Shown piece after piece: positions 1-5,537 of a DNA stretch of 5,537 nt (positions are counted from its first letter, which is position 1; every line of letters starts with the position of its first letter). Origin of the DNA: Deltaproteobacteria bacterium (GTDB lineage Bacteria > Myxococcota_A > UBA9042 > DTJE01); contig JADHTP010000220.1 of assembly GCA_016784945.1 (NCBI GenBank), positions 1-5,537 on the forward strand, in the 5' to 3' direction. A program made the translations under genes and the position numbers. Under the pieces are notes generated by a model. That model saw only the letters and a program-made list of their open reading frames with translations. It was not told where the DNA came from and ran no database searches.

Positions 1-1003
1 GTTCCTCCTTCGGGTACTCCTTCTCCAGCGGAAGACCGGCCTCGTCCATCAATTCGTGGAACTCCTCTTCGTACTCCTCGTAGGAGTGCTTCTTAACTTC
101 AGGGTTCCATGGGTTGATGTGGCGAACCGCCCGGCTGTTGTTGGGCAGGTTGCGGGTGGGGCTCATGAACACGCCCGCCATGTGCAGCAGCTTGCTGAAG
201 GGGAAGTACATCAGCAGCACGCACACCAGGAAGAAGTGGATCCAGAAGATCGCCCCGATGCCGTCAGGCACGATGGGGTTGAAGGTGACCAGGCCCAGGG
301 ACAGGTCCTTGATGGCGGGCAGGTCGGTCTTGATGAAGTAGCGCATCAGGACGCCCGTCACGGCGATGGTCAGCAGCAGGAAAAGCGAGAAATAGTCGCT
401 TACCAGGCTGATGTACTTCACCTGGGGCAACACCACCCGCCTGAGGAACAGGAAGGTCAGTGCCGCCACCGCCACCAGGTCCGTCAGGTACAGGACTGGT
501 ACCGCGATCTGCAGGAACCCGTCGATGTCGCCCAGGAGGTTAACCCAGCAGGGGACCGGTTCCAGGAAGAACCGCAGATGGCGCAGGAAGATGATCAGGA
601 ATGACCAGTGGAAAGCCAGTCCCGCGGCCCACAGCCACTTCGACGATCCGTAGACCAGCTTCTTGTCCTCGGTGAGCGTCGCGTTCGTATTCTTGAACAG
701 CGACCGGAACGTGAGGACCTCCAGCAGCATACGCATGAACGTCTGGAAGCCCGTGAAGGGGCTGTCCCACTTGTTCTGCGGGATGAAGTCCAGGGACTTC
801 TGCTGACCGGATGTGGTCGGGATCCGGAAGGGAACGGGCGACCTGGCCCACAACACGATGCGGTACACCAGTCCGCCCAGGAACAACGCGATGGCGGCAT
901 AGGGGATGATCACCCCGAAGACGAACCCCAGGTTCGCCGCCGACCCCGCAATGGCCACCAGGCAGGCGACCGCGACCAGAACTAGGGAAACGATGACATT
1001 CAT
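1..1003 (-). CDS. dsrM: DsrM, heme b membrane subunit of the DsrMKJOP sulfite-reduction complex (3' end cut off by the window edge)
   Basis: 334 codons are visible with no stop. The protein is an integral inner-membrane cytochrome b of the NarI (nitrate reductase gamma) superfamily. In DsrMK(JOP) it exchanges electrons with the quinone pool and passes them to DsrK, and so towards the DsrC/DsrAB sulfite-reduction cycle. Six hydrophobic segments lie near residues 2-20, 25-52, 122-146, 163-190, 200-223 and 250-280. Four histidines fit as heme ligands: H132 and H142 (10 apart), H256 and H274 (18 apart). This is the spacing of E. coli NarI His56/66 and His187/205. The hydrophilic tail from about 285, with INPWNPEVK, an E/Y-rich stretch and EAGLPLEKE, is typical of DsrM from sulfate reducers and separates it from NarI and HdrE-like proteins. 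The start is ATG at 1003, with GGAGG at 1011-1015 seven bases upstream. It overlaps the preceding stop as ATGA, indicating translational coupling. dsrK is expected beyond the left edge. The identification is from recognised motifs, not a search. Confidence 0.93.
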   Translation of the reverse strand, partial: MNVIVSLVLVAVACLVAIAGSAANLGFVFGVIIPYAAIALFLGGLVYRIVLWARSPVPFRIPTTSGQQKSLDFIPQNKWDSPFTGFQTFMRMLLEVLTFRSLFKNTNATLTEDKKLVYGSSKWLWAAGLAFHWSFLIIFLRHLRFFLEPVPCWVNLLGDIDGFLQIAVPVLYLTDLVAVAALTFLFLRRVVLPQVKYISLVSDYFSLFLLLTIAVTGVLMRYFIKTDLPAIKDLSLGLVTFNPIVPDGIGAIFWIHFFLVCVLLMYFPFSKLLHMAGVFMSPTRNLPNNSRAVRHINPWNPEVKKHSYEEYEEEFHELMDEAGLPLEKEYPKEE

Positions 1004-1545
1004 GTGTTGGCCTCCACCTCCACGTTGTCCTTTGTTTCCGACTGAAGCCCTGGAACTCCCACCGCAATTTCGGCACGTTCCAGGAGCTTGCCCAAGGCCC
1101 TCCGCGTTTCGGCCACGCGAATGTTCGCGATCTTCTCGCGGCTGTTCACGTAGGCCTCGAAACCCAGGAGAACCATGTGATCCACCTTGGTGTCGAATCT
1201 TTCGAAGTCCGGCGCGTCCCCGTTGTCCTTGCCCACGTCCCGGACGACCTTTTTCAGAAAGAAAAGGCAGGCGAGGGCTTCCGACGGCTTGAATGACTGG
1301 ATGGCGCGGATCTTAACCAGTTCGTCGACGGCGGCGGTCAGTCGGTCGGGCTCCGCTCCGTCCACGATGGCGTCGAAGATATCGGACGTGGCCCGCCGGA
1401 TGGTGTCACCCAGGGGATTGGCGAATGGGTCCTTGCCCAACGCGAAGATCCTGGCGGCGTCGGGGGGATAGGTGTCCAGAATCATCCGGAGCCACCTGTC
1501 GAGGATGTCGGCCCGTTTCTCTTTCAGTAAACCTTCGAGATCCAC
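1000..1545 (-). CDS. RsbRD N-terminal-domain protein preceding dsrM
   Basis: A soluble, mostly helical 181-residue protein. It resembles the RsbRD N-terminal domain (RsbRD_N), first named from stressosome RsbR-type proteins. Supporting signs are an early RWLRMILDTYPPDAAR helix (residues 17-32), the hallmark KDPFANPLGDTI (38-49), and IQSFKPSEALACLFFLKKVV (82-101). No STAS, kinase or DNA-binding domain follows, so it is a stand-alone domain. From memory, genes of this family often sit directly before dsrM in sulfate reducers. Its role is unproven; a regulatory or assembly role for the Dsr complex is only an inference. I chose GTG at 1545 because GGAGG lies six bases upstream and the protein then begins MDLEGLLKEKR, like its relatives. 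An ATG at 1602 would add 19 residues of poor quality with no ribosome binding site. The stop overlaps the dsrM start by four bases, so the two genes are coupled. Confidence 0.85.
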   Translation of the reverse strand: MDLEGLLKEKRADILDRWLRMILDTYPPDAARIFALGKDPFANPLGDTIRRATSDIFDAIVDGAEPDRLTAAVDELVKIRAIQSFKPSEALACLFFLKKVVRDVGKDNGDAPDFERFDTKVDHMVLLGFEAYVNSREKIANIRVAETRRALGKLLERAEIAVGVPGLQSETKDNVEVEANT

Positions 1546-1551
1546 CGGGGC

Positions 1552-1556
1552 CCTCC
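1552..1556 (-). promoter_or_regulatory. Ribosome binding site fixing the RsbRD-gene start
   Basis: On the minus strand GGAGG ends six bases before GTG at 1545. The longer alternative start, ATG at 1602, has only pyrimidine-rich CTACCTCGTG before it. This decides the start in favour of GTG. Confidence 0.7.
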
Positions 1557-1595
1557 ACCCGCGCAGACCGGAAACGGGCCTGCTGGAAATTGGCG

Positions 1596-1624
1596 ATAAC
1601 ATTTACACGAGGTAGGGGTGTTCA
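1596..1624 (-). promoter_or_regulatory. Weak sigma70-like promoter candidate for the RsbRD-dsrM operon
   Basis: Reading the minus strand, TGAACA (1624-1619) is separated by 17 bases from TGTTAT (1601-1596). Each hexamer matches the consensus at four of six positions. Transcription from here would begin near 1590. That would leave a leader of about 45 bases before the GTG and would exclude the upstream ATG at 1602 from the message. It is found by eye only and other weak matches exist in this AT-richer stretch. A better -35 hexamer, TTGACC near 1640, has no good -10 at the right distance. Confidence 0.25.
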
Positions 1625-1692
1625 GAAAGAACAATCGGTCAATACATTGATCATTTCCGTAGGTCAGATGAAAGGGAACGCAATCGCAGATC

Positions 1693-1713
1693 AGCGATAG
1701 GCGATAGGCGATG
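1693..1713 (+). repeat. Three tandem 7-base units, consensus GGCGATA
   Basis: AGCGATA, GGCGATA and GGCGATG follow one another without gaps about 40 bases before the deacetylase start. The first and third copies each differ from the middle one by one base. It could be replication slippage or iterated binding sites for a regulator. Nothing in the window decides between these. Confidence 0.6.
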
Positions 1714-1751
1714 GGCTGCAAAAGCGTTAAAGTGTTCGCCGGAGGTGCAAG

Positions 1752-2681
1752 ATGGACAGAAGAGGCTTCCTGAAGGCGACCGGAGTGGCGGGCTTTGCGG
1801 CGGCCGTTCCACCCTTTCTGACCGGGTGCGCGACGCCTCCGGTGCGGCCCGACGGCTCCGTGGAAACCGTGCCGGTGGACGACCTGATGAAGCAGGGCGT
1901 GCGTACCATGTGGATCGCGCCTCACCCAGACGACGAATGTTTCCCGGGTTCGTTGCTGGCCCGGTCACGCATCCATTACGGCAATCCTCTCCACTTCCTG
2001 ATCCTGACCCACGGGGACGGGGGCCAGTGTTGCAAGCCCGAAGGCTGCCACCCCGACCTGGCCACGGTCCGGGGCCAGGAAATGGCCCGGGTTGCCGAAA
2101 CCTACAAGGCGACGCTTCGACACGATAGATACTGGAATGCCCCGCTGCCGGTGGAGAGCTTTCCCTTGCGCCACGAAATTTTCAAGGACAGGTGGAGCAA
2201 GCAGGGCGACGTGCAGGGCCTGGTGACGGCGGAGATCCGCCGGTTCAAGCCGGACATCATCTTCACCTTCCACCCGGACTGGGGGGCAACGGGCCATCCC
2301 GAGCACATGTTGACTTCGCGCCTGGCCACCACGGGCGCCCGTCTTGCCGCGGACCCCGGCGTGGAAGCCGGGGATCTCCCCGCACACCGGACGACCCGCC
2401 TGTATTACATGGTCCAGCAGTATTGGCTTCTGAAGGCCGCCGGGCGGGCCGATCCGGGGCCGGTGACCGAAACCTGGGATGCCCACGCCCCGTGTACGGA
2501 TGAACTGAACTGTCGCGATTTCATGTGCCAGGCCACCAGGCACCACGAAACCCAGAACGACGACATGTCCATGGTGCGACGGATGCGCAAGATATTCGGT
2601 GTTCTGAGGCTGCGGCAGGTGGACTACCTCACCGAGGTGCAGGACCCGGCGGAACCCCAGGATCCTTCCCACGTGATCTGA
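1752..2681 (+). CDS. Tat-exported lipoprotein, PIG-L/LmbE-family N-acetyl-amino-sugar deacetylase
   Basis: 309 residues. The family removes acetyl groups from N-acetylglucosamine-type substrates with a divalent metal (MshB, BshB, PIG-L). The zinc site is recognisable: PHPDDE at 57-62 gives H58 and D61 as ligands and D60 as general base, and GHPEH at 181-185 supplies H185 with H182 nearby. HGDGG (87-91) and RGQEM (108-111 and following) are further family landmarks. The N-terminus has a twin-arginine motif, RRGFLK (3-8), a hydrophobic stretch and a lipobox LTGC with C26 as the lipidated residue. The +2 residue is alanine, which would not hold it in the inner membrane under the E. coli sorting rule. 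This suggests outer-membrane sorting and a periplasmic catalytic domain. Seven further cysteines are unusual: C63, C93, C94, C99, C248, C254 and C259. GGAGG at 1741-1745 fixes the start. The next gene follows after 28 bases. The substrate is unknown; an envelope glycan or glycolipid is inferred. Confidence 0.88.
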   Translation: MDRRGFLKATGVAGFAAAVPPFLTGCATPPVRPDGSVETVPVDDLMKQGVRTMWIAPHPDDECFPGSLLARSRIHYGNPLHFLILTHGDGGQCCKPEGCHPDLATVRGQEMARVAETYKATLRHDRYWNAPLPVESFPLRHEIFKDRWSKQGDVQGLVTAEIRRFKPDIIFTFHPDWGATGHPEHMLTSRLATTGARLAADPGVEAGDLPAHRTTRLYYMVQQYWLLKAAGRADPGPVTETWDAHAPCTDELNCRDFMCQATRHHETQNDDMSMVRRMRKIFGVLRLRQVDYLTEVQDPAEPQDPSHVI

Positions 2682-2709
2682 AGTTCGGCCCGCTTCATCG
2701 GGAGCGCAA

Positions 2710-3984
2710 ATGAAATCATCTGATGGACTGATCATGGCGTCGGCGCTGTGCTGCCTGCTGGCAGCGCCGGGGGCCCTGGCCGATTCGGTGCAGGTCATCC
2801 CCACGGGAAGGGAGGCCTTCATCCTGGACATGCTGGGACCAAAGGGCGTGACCCTGGCGGGGAAGTGCCGACTGGATTCCGCCCGGATCGAGAAATCCTT
2901 CATTCGAGCCGACTACAGGTGCACGGGTTCCGGAAAGGCCGGCGTGGAACTGCACCCCGGCGCCTTCGACGGAAAGGCCGTTGCGAGGACCGATCAGTTC
3001 CTGCTGGTGGCGGCGACCACACCGGTCAACACCGCCCTCGTCGAGGCCCTGGCCAACAGGATTCGCGGAAAGGAAAAGGACTGGGCGTGGGAGTCCGTGG
3101 TCCCGAATTACGACAAGATGGACCCTGATGCCAAGGTGGAGGTACCGGCCACGCCGCCGGCCAACTCCACGCTGCCGTACCAGGTCCTGGAAATGACCGA
3201 GGAGCGTCGGAACAAGTTCATCGAAGCGGGCGAACACAATGCCGAGGGCCGGTTCGAAGAGGCCTACCCCCTGCTGTACGACCTGGCACTGGCGGAGCCT
3301 CTGGTCATGACGCTGGGTCAACTGGTGGTGGCCATTGCCGGGCCCACGATCACCCGGGACCGGGTCGAGGAACTGGTGGCCGCCGCCGACAGGAACCCGG
3401 ATGTCCCCCTGGACCAGTTCGTGGCCGGCGTTTCGGCCCATTACCGGGGCCACAAGAGTGGTCGGACACGGGACGAAAAGACCCGCGCCTACCAGTCGGC
3501 GATCCGGTATCTGAATCGGGCGCTGCCGGCCTTCGAACATTCCCCCCGTGTCTGGATTTACCTTGCGGTCAGCCATTACCGGACCGGCGATCAGGCGAAT
3601 GCCGAGGAGAACATCGCCCGGGCCGTCAAGCTGGCGGAGCAGACGGGGGACGCGGATGCGTTTTATTGCCGGGCCGAGATATTCCACCGGCAGGATGTGA
3701 AACGGTCCGTCGAGGACCTGAAGCGGTACGTGACGATGATGGGCGACAACATTGCCCTGGGCGCCATCCATTCTGAAACCAAGGATGTGCGGGTACGCGA
3801 GATGCTGACCCGGCTGGAACAGATGGCCCGCGATGGAGAGACCGTGGAGGACGAGGAACTTTTCGACCCCGTGGCCGACCTGACCCACGAAGTCCTCTTC
3901 GAGCGCCAGGAGATCCTGTGGGCAGCTGCAGTGGCCCTGGGTCTGGCGGTCGTGCTGGTACTGTTTTTCCGCCGCCGTCGTTGA
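2710..3984 (+). CDS. Exported TPR-repeat protein with a C-terminal membrane anchor
   Basis: 424 residues; no named family recognised. A Sec signal peptide covers about residues 1-24, ending ALA before D25. An N-terminal domain (25-125) has two cysteines, C53 and C71, that could form a disulfide. A Pro-rich linker spans about 137-156. Helical repeats follow: a TPR-like pair at about 166-196, a helical stretch at 215-275, a good TPR at about 279-312 (WIYLAVSHYRTGD then AEENIARAVKLAE), and a weaker repeat at 315-344. An acidic segment at 376-388 precedes one transmembrane helix (402-420) and a terminal RRRR, which should stay in the cytoplasm. The bulk is therefore predicted to be periplasmic and anchored to the inner membrane. 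The start is supported by GGGAG at 2700-2704, five bases from the ATG. It follows the deacetylase closely and is likely co-transcribed, so it may act as a scaffold or partner for it. That role is inference only. Confidence 0.85.
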   Translation: MKSSDGLIMASALCCLLAAPGALADSVQVIPTGREAFILDMLGPKGVTLAGKCRLDSARIEKSFIRADYRCTGSGKAGVELHPGAFDGKAVARTDQFLLVAATTPVNTALVEALANRIRGKEKDWAWESVVPNYDKMDPDAKVEVPATPPANSTLPYQVLEMTEERRNKFIEAGEHNAEGRFEEAYPLLYDLALAEPLVMTLGQLVVAIAGPTITRDRVEELVAAADRNPDVPLDQFVAGVSAHYRGHKSGRTRDEKTRAYQSAIRYLNRALPAFEHSPRVWIYLAVSHYRTGDQANAEENIARAVKLAEQTGDADAFYCRAEIFHRQDVKRSVEDLKRYVTMMGDNIALGAIHSETKDVRVREMLTRLEQMARDGETVEDEELFDPVADLTHEVLFERQEILWAAAVALGLAVVLVLFFRRRR

Positions 3985-4089
3985 CCGGGCCGGAATCGGC
4001 TTCTTCGCGAGAAACCTTCAGCGACCAGGATCGCTTGTCAAAATCCTCGTATCTGTCACAAGTTTCCAGGCATCCGAGCCATTCCAGCC

Positions 4090-4112
4090 AGGGGGGCGCG
4101 GCACGCCCCTCT
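4090..4112 (+). terminator. GC-rich hairpin, possible terminator lacking a T-tract
   Basis: GGGGCG (4093-4098) pairs with CGCCCC (4104-4109) across a five-base loop CGGCA. Three outer pairs, one of them G-T, extend the stem to nine. It lies about 105 bases past the TPR stop, where a terminator is expected. The downstream bases are CCCACAGCC rather than T-rich, so it is not a standard intrinsic terminator. It may simply be structure in a GC-rich 3' region. Confidence 0.25.
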
Positions 4113-4203
4113 CCCACAGCCTGCTTCGCCCGGCTGCACCGAGCTTTGCAGGCCGGGGCCCCCACCCCCCTTGCGCGGCCGCCTTGCGACCGCCGCCTTC
4201 ACT

Positions 4204-4227
4204 ATTCACGCGCTTGCGCTCGTGAAT
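4204..4227. repeat. Inverted repeat ATTCACG-N10-CGTGAAT over the helicase promoter
   Basis: The two 7-base arms (4204-4210 and 4221-4227) are perfect reverse complements. GCGC-TT-GCGC inside allows a longer but bulged hairpin. The spacer contains the candidate -35 hexamer. Arm length and a 17-base centre-to-centre distance suit a dimeric DNA-binding regulator. An RNA hairpin upstream of the helicase is the alternative. Confidence 0.5.
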
Positions 4228-4242
4228 GTTTCGGGCTAAGGT
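4214..4242 (+). promoter_or_regulatory. Candidate sigma70-type promoter of the helicase gene
   Basis: TTGCGC (4214-4219), a 17-base spacer and TAAGGT (4237-4242) sit 33 bases before the helicase ATG. Each hexamer matches consensus at only three positions, but these include TTG in the -35 and the TA...T frame of the -10, and the spacing is ideal. It would give a short leader of about 26 bases. Confidence 0.4.
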
Positions 4243-4275
4243 CCGCCCGCTATTGGTGATGATCGGAAAAACCAC

Positions 4276-5537
4276 ATGACTGTAGACGAGCGGGAAAAAG
4301 CAGCGGACACGACCTTCGAGGAAATGGGGATCGATCCCCAGGTCGTCAAGGCCATCCAGGAGGCCGGTTATGACAAGCCATTGGAAGTGCAGGCGGCCTG
4401 TGCACCACCGGCTATCGACGGGCGGCACCTCGTGGTCCGGTCCCGGACCGGCAGTGGAAAGACGGCGGCCTTCGTGGCGCCGCTTCTGACCACGCTGGAT
4501 TACGAACGTCGGGAGCCCCAGGTCCTGGTGCTGGCTCCCACACGGGAACTGGCGCTCCAGGTCCACGACGAATGGATCAAACTCGGCACCTACATGGACC
4601 TGCACGCCACCTGCATCTACGGTGGGACCGGATACGGGCTGCAGCTCAAGCACCTCGAAGAGGGCGTCCAGGTCGTCACCGGAACACCGGGACGGGTCCT
4701 GGACCACTTCGGGCGACGCACCCTGAACCTCGCCAACCTCGATACCCTGGTGCTGGACGAGGCCGACGAGATGCTGTCCGCCGGTTTCTTCGAGGACATC
4801 CAGAAGGTGCTGTCGGCCTGCCGGAATCTGAAGCAGGTCCTTTTGTTTTCAGCCACTCTGCCCCACAACATTGCACGCCTGATCAGCCGTTTCATGGCGG
4901 ACCCGGTCCAGGTGGACCTGTCCACGGACCGGGTGGACGTGGAACGCATCGACAACGTGGCGTACATGATCGACACTACCGTCCCCCGGGCGAGATCGCT
5001 GGTCTCGGTGCTGGAGGCCGAGGACCCGGCCTGCGCCATCATCTTCTGCAACACCAAGGTCGACACGGAAATGGTCACGTCCTACCTGCGGCGACGCGGG
5101 TACAGTGCGGCCCACCTGAACAGCGACCTTCCGCAGCACAAGCGCGAAGAGGTCATGGGCCGCATGAAGGCGGGAGAGCAGCGGTTCCTGGTGGCCACGG
5201 ACATCGCGGCGCGGGGCATCGATATTTCGTTTCTGCCCTGTGTCATCCACTACGAATTTCCCCACGACGTGGAACTGTACATACACCGAACGGGGCGTAC
5301 CGGTCGGGTGGACCGGAAGGGGAGGGCGGTGACGCTCCTGGGCAGCAGCGAGCTGCACGGACTCCAGAAGCTGGCCTACCGTTACGAGCTGGAGATCGCC
5401 AGATTCGAGGCACCCCCCTACCAGGAGGCCATGAAGATGCTGTCTGACAGGCGGATTCGCCAGATCAAGGAACTGATGGAAGCCGGAAAGGTGGTCCCCG
5501 AGGAATTCAAGACCATCGCCAGGGAGATCCTCTCGGA
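4276..5537 (+). CDS. DEAD-box ATP-dependent RNA helicase (C-terminus cut off by the window edge)
   Basis: 420 complete codons are visible. The enzyme unwinds or remodels RNA using ATP, typically in ribosome assembly or RNA turnover in the cytoplasm. All core motifs are present: Q39 of the Q motif, Walker A RTGSGKT (57-63), PTRELA (88-93), GG (116-117), TPGR (137-140), DEAD (161-164), SAT (192-194), IIFCNTK (255-261), ATDIAARGID (307-316) and HRTGRTGR (337-344). The Q motif is non-standard, KPLEVQ replacing the common PTPIQ, but the adenine-contacting glutamine is kept. Both RecA-like domains are complete. Residues 380-420 begin a charged helical extension; a DbpA-type RNA-binding domain may follow outside the window. 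No in-frame start lies close upstream of the ATG at 4276. The ribosome binding site is weak (only GGA eight bases before the ATG). I cannot assign it to DeaD/CsdA, DbpA or RhlE from this part alone. Confidence 0.95.
   Translation, partial: MTVDEREKAADTTFEEMGIDPQVVKAIQEAGYDKPLEVQAACAPPAIDGRHLVVRSRTGSGKTAAFVAPLLTTLDYERREPQVLVLAPTRELALQVHDEWIKLGTYMDLHATCIYGGTGYGLQLKHLEEGVQVVTGTPGRVLDHFGRRTLNLANLDTLVLDEADEMLSAGFFEDIQKVLSACRNLKQVLLFSATLPHNIARLISRFMADPVQVDLSTDRVDVERIDNVAYMIDTTVPRARSLVSVLEAEDPACAIIFCNTKVDTEMVTSYLRRRGYSAAHLNSDLPQHKREEVMGRMKAGEQRFLVATDIAARGIDISFLPCVIHYEFPHDVELYIHRTGRTGRVDRKGRAVTLLGSSELHGLQKLAYRYELEIARFEAPPYQEAMKMLSDRRIRQIKELMEAGKVVPEEFKTIAREILS

Larger units (their letters stand above)
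1546..1751. other. Divergent intergenic region between the dsr operon and the deacetylase operon
   Basis: About 206 bp separate two divergent start codons. The middle, roughly 1596-1735, is visibly richer in A and T than the flanking genes, as expected for a promoter region. It must hold the minus-strand promoter for RsbRD-dsrM and the plus-strand promoter for the deacetylase. I found no convincing plus-strand -35/-10 pair, sigma54 site or strong inverted repeat. The only striking element is the heptamer repeat at 1693-1713. Confidence 0.6.
3985..4275. other. Intergenic gap between the TPR gene and the helicase gene
   Basis: 291 bp without a convincing gene. Several frames are open here only because the DNA is GC-rich, and their translations are Arg/Pro-rich with no recognisable domain. 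It holds a GC-rich hairpin (4090-4112), and an inverted repeat with a candidate promoter near the right end. No tRNA, riboswitch-like structure or T-tract terminator was seen. Confidence 0.6.

Noticed and set aside
1..1003. DsrM read as NarI (nitrate reductase gamma) or as the HdrE-type subunit
   Set aside because: The heme-ligand spacing is shared with NarI, but the long C-terminal tail with INPWNPEVK and EAGLPLEKE, and the RsbRD neighbour, fit DsrM of sulfate reducers.
540..1076. 178-residue minus-strand frame overlapping dsrM and the RsbRD gene
   Set aside because: It is out of frame with dsrM, whose frame encodes the transmembrane helices and heme histidines.
1965..2903. Long open frame on the minus strand opposite the deacetylase gene
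   Set aside because: Its translation is rich in Arg, Gly, His and Pro, shows no domain, and lies opposite a gene with a clear metal-binding motif. It is a by-product of high GC content.
2716..3888. 390-residue open frame on the minus strand opposite the TPR gene
   Set aside because: It has no recognisable domain and its composition is biased. The plus-strand frame has a signal peptide, TPR repeats, a membrane anchor and a ribosome binding site, so this one is a shadow.
4019..4034. AGCGA/TCGCT inverted repeat as a terminator of the TPR gene
   Set aside because: The stem is only five pairs and is not followed by a T-run; such short repeats are expected by chance.
4018..4707. Minus-strand frame running from the intergenic gap into the helicase gene
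   Set aside because: Over half lies opposite the helicase and the rest gives low-complexity Arg/Gly/Pro sequence. There is no ribosome binding site or domain to support it.
4572..5447. 291-residue plus-strand frame inside the helicase gene
   Set aside because: It is shifted relative to the helicase, which has all DEAD-box motifs in its own frame. The alternative is Gly/Arg/Pro-rich with no domain.

Overview
The window is high-GC DNA from a bacterium that carries the dissimilatory sulfite-reductase-linked membrane complex. The decisive marker is a DsrM gene running off the left edge on the minus strand. Together with its RsbRD-type partner gene, it suggests a sulfate- or sulfite-reducing bacterium of Desulfobacterota (deltaproteobacterial) type. 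Other dsr-carrying phyla known mainly from metagenomes cannot be excluded. The exported lipoprotein and the Tat and Sec signals imply a Gram-negative envelope.

Layout. Minus strand, 1545 to 1: a gene for an RsbRD N-terminal-domain protein, then dsrM, joined by a 4-base stop/start overlap. This looks like the head of a dsrMK(JOP) operon whose remaining genes would lie left of the window. A divergent intergenic region of about 206 bp (1546-1751) holds a short heptamer repeat and only weak promoter candidates. Plus strand, 1752-3984: a two-gene unit of a Tat-exported PIG-L/LmbE-family deacetylase lipoprotein, then a Sec-exported TPR protein with a C-terminal membrane anchor, 28 bases apart. A 291-bp gap (3985-4275) follows, with a GC-rich hairpin and a candidate promoter overlapped by an inverted repeat. 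Plus strand, 4276 to the right edge: a DEAD-box RNA helicase cut off after the two RecA-like domains.

How the genes fit together. RsbRD and DsrM clearly belong together: DsrM is the heme b quinol-side membrane subunit of the complex that feeds electrons into DsrC/DsrAB sulfite reduction, and RsbRD is a small helical protein of unproven role at the operon head. The deacetylase and TPR protein form a separate envelope module, probably acting on an amino-sugar substrate outside the inner membrane. The helicase is an independent housekeeping RNA-remodelling gene with its own likely promoter. I see no RNA genes, mobile elements, CRISPR arrays or pseudogenes. No wholly new system is evident. The least explained part is the cysteine-rich deacetylase paired with the anchored TPR protein.
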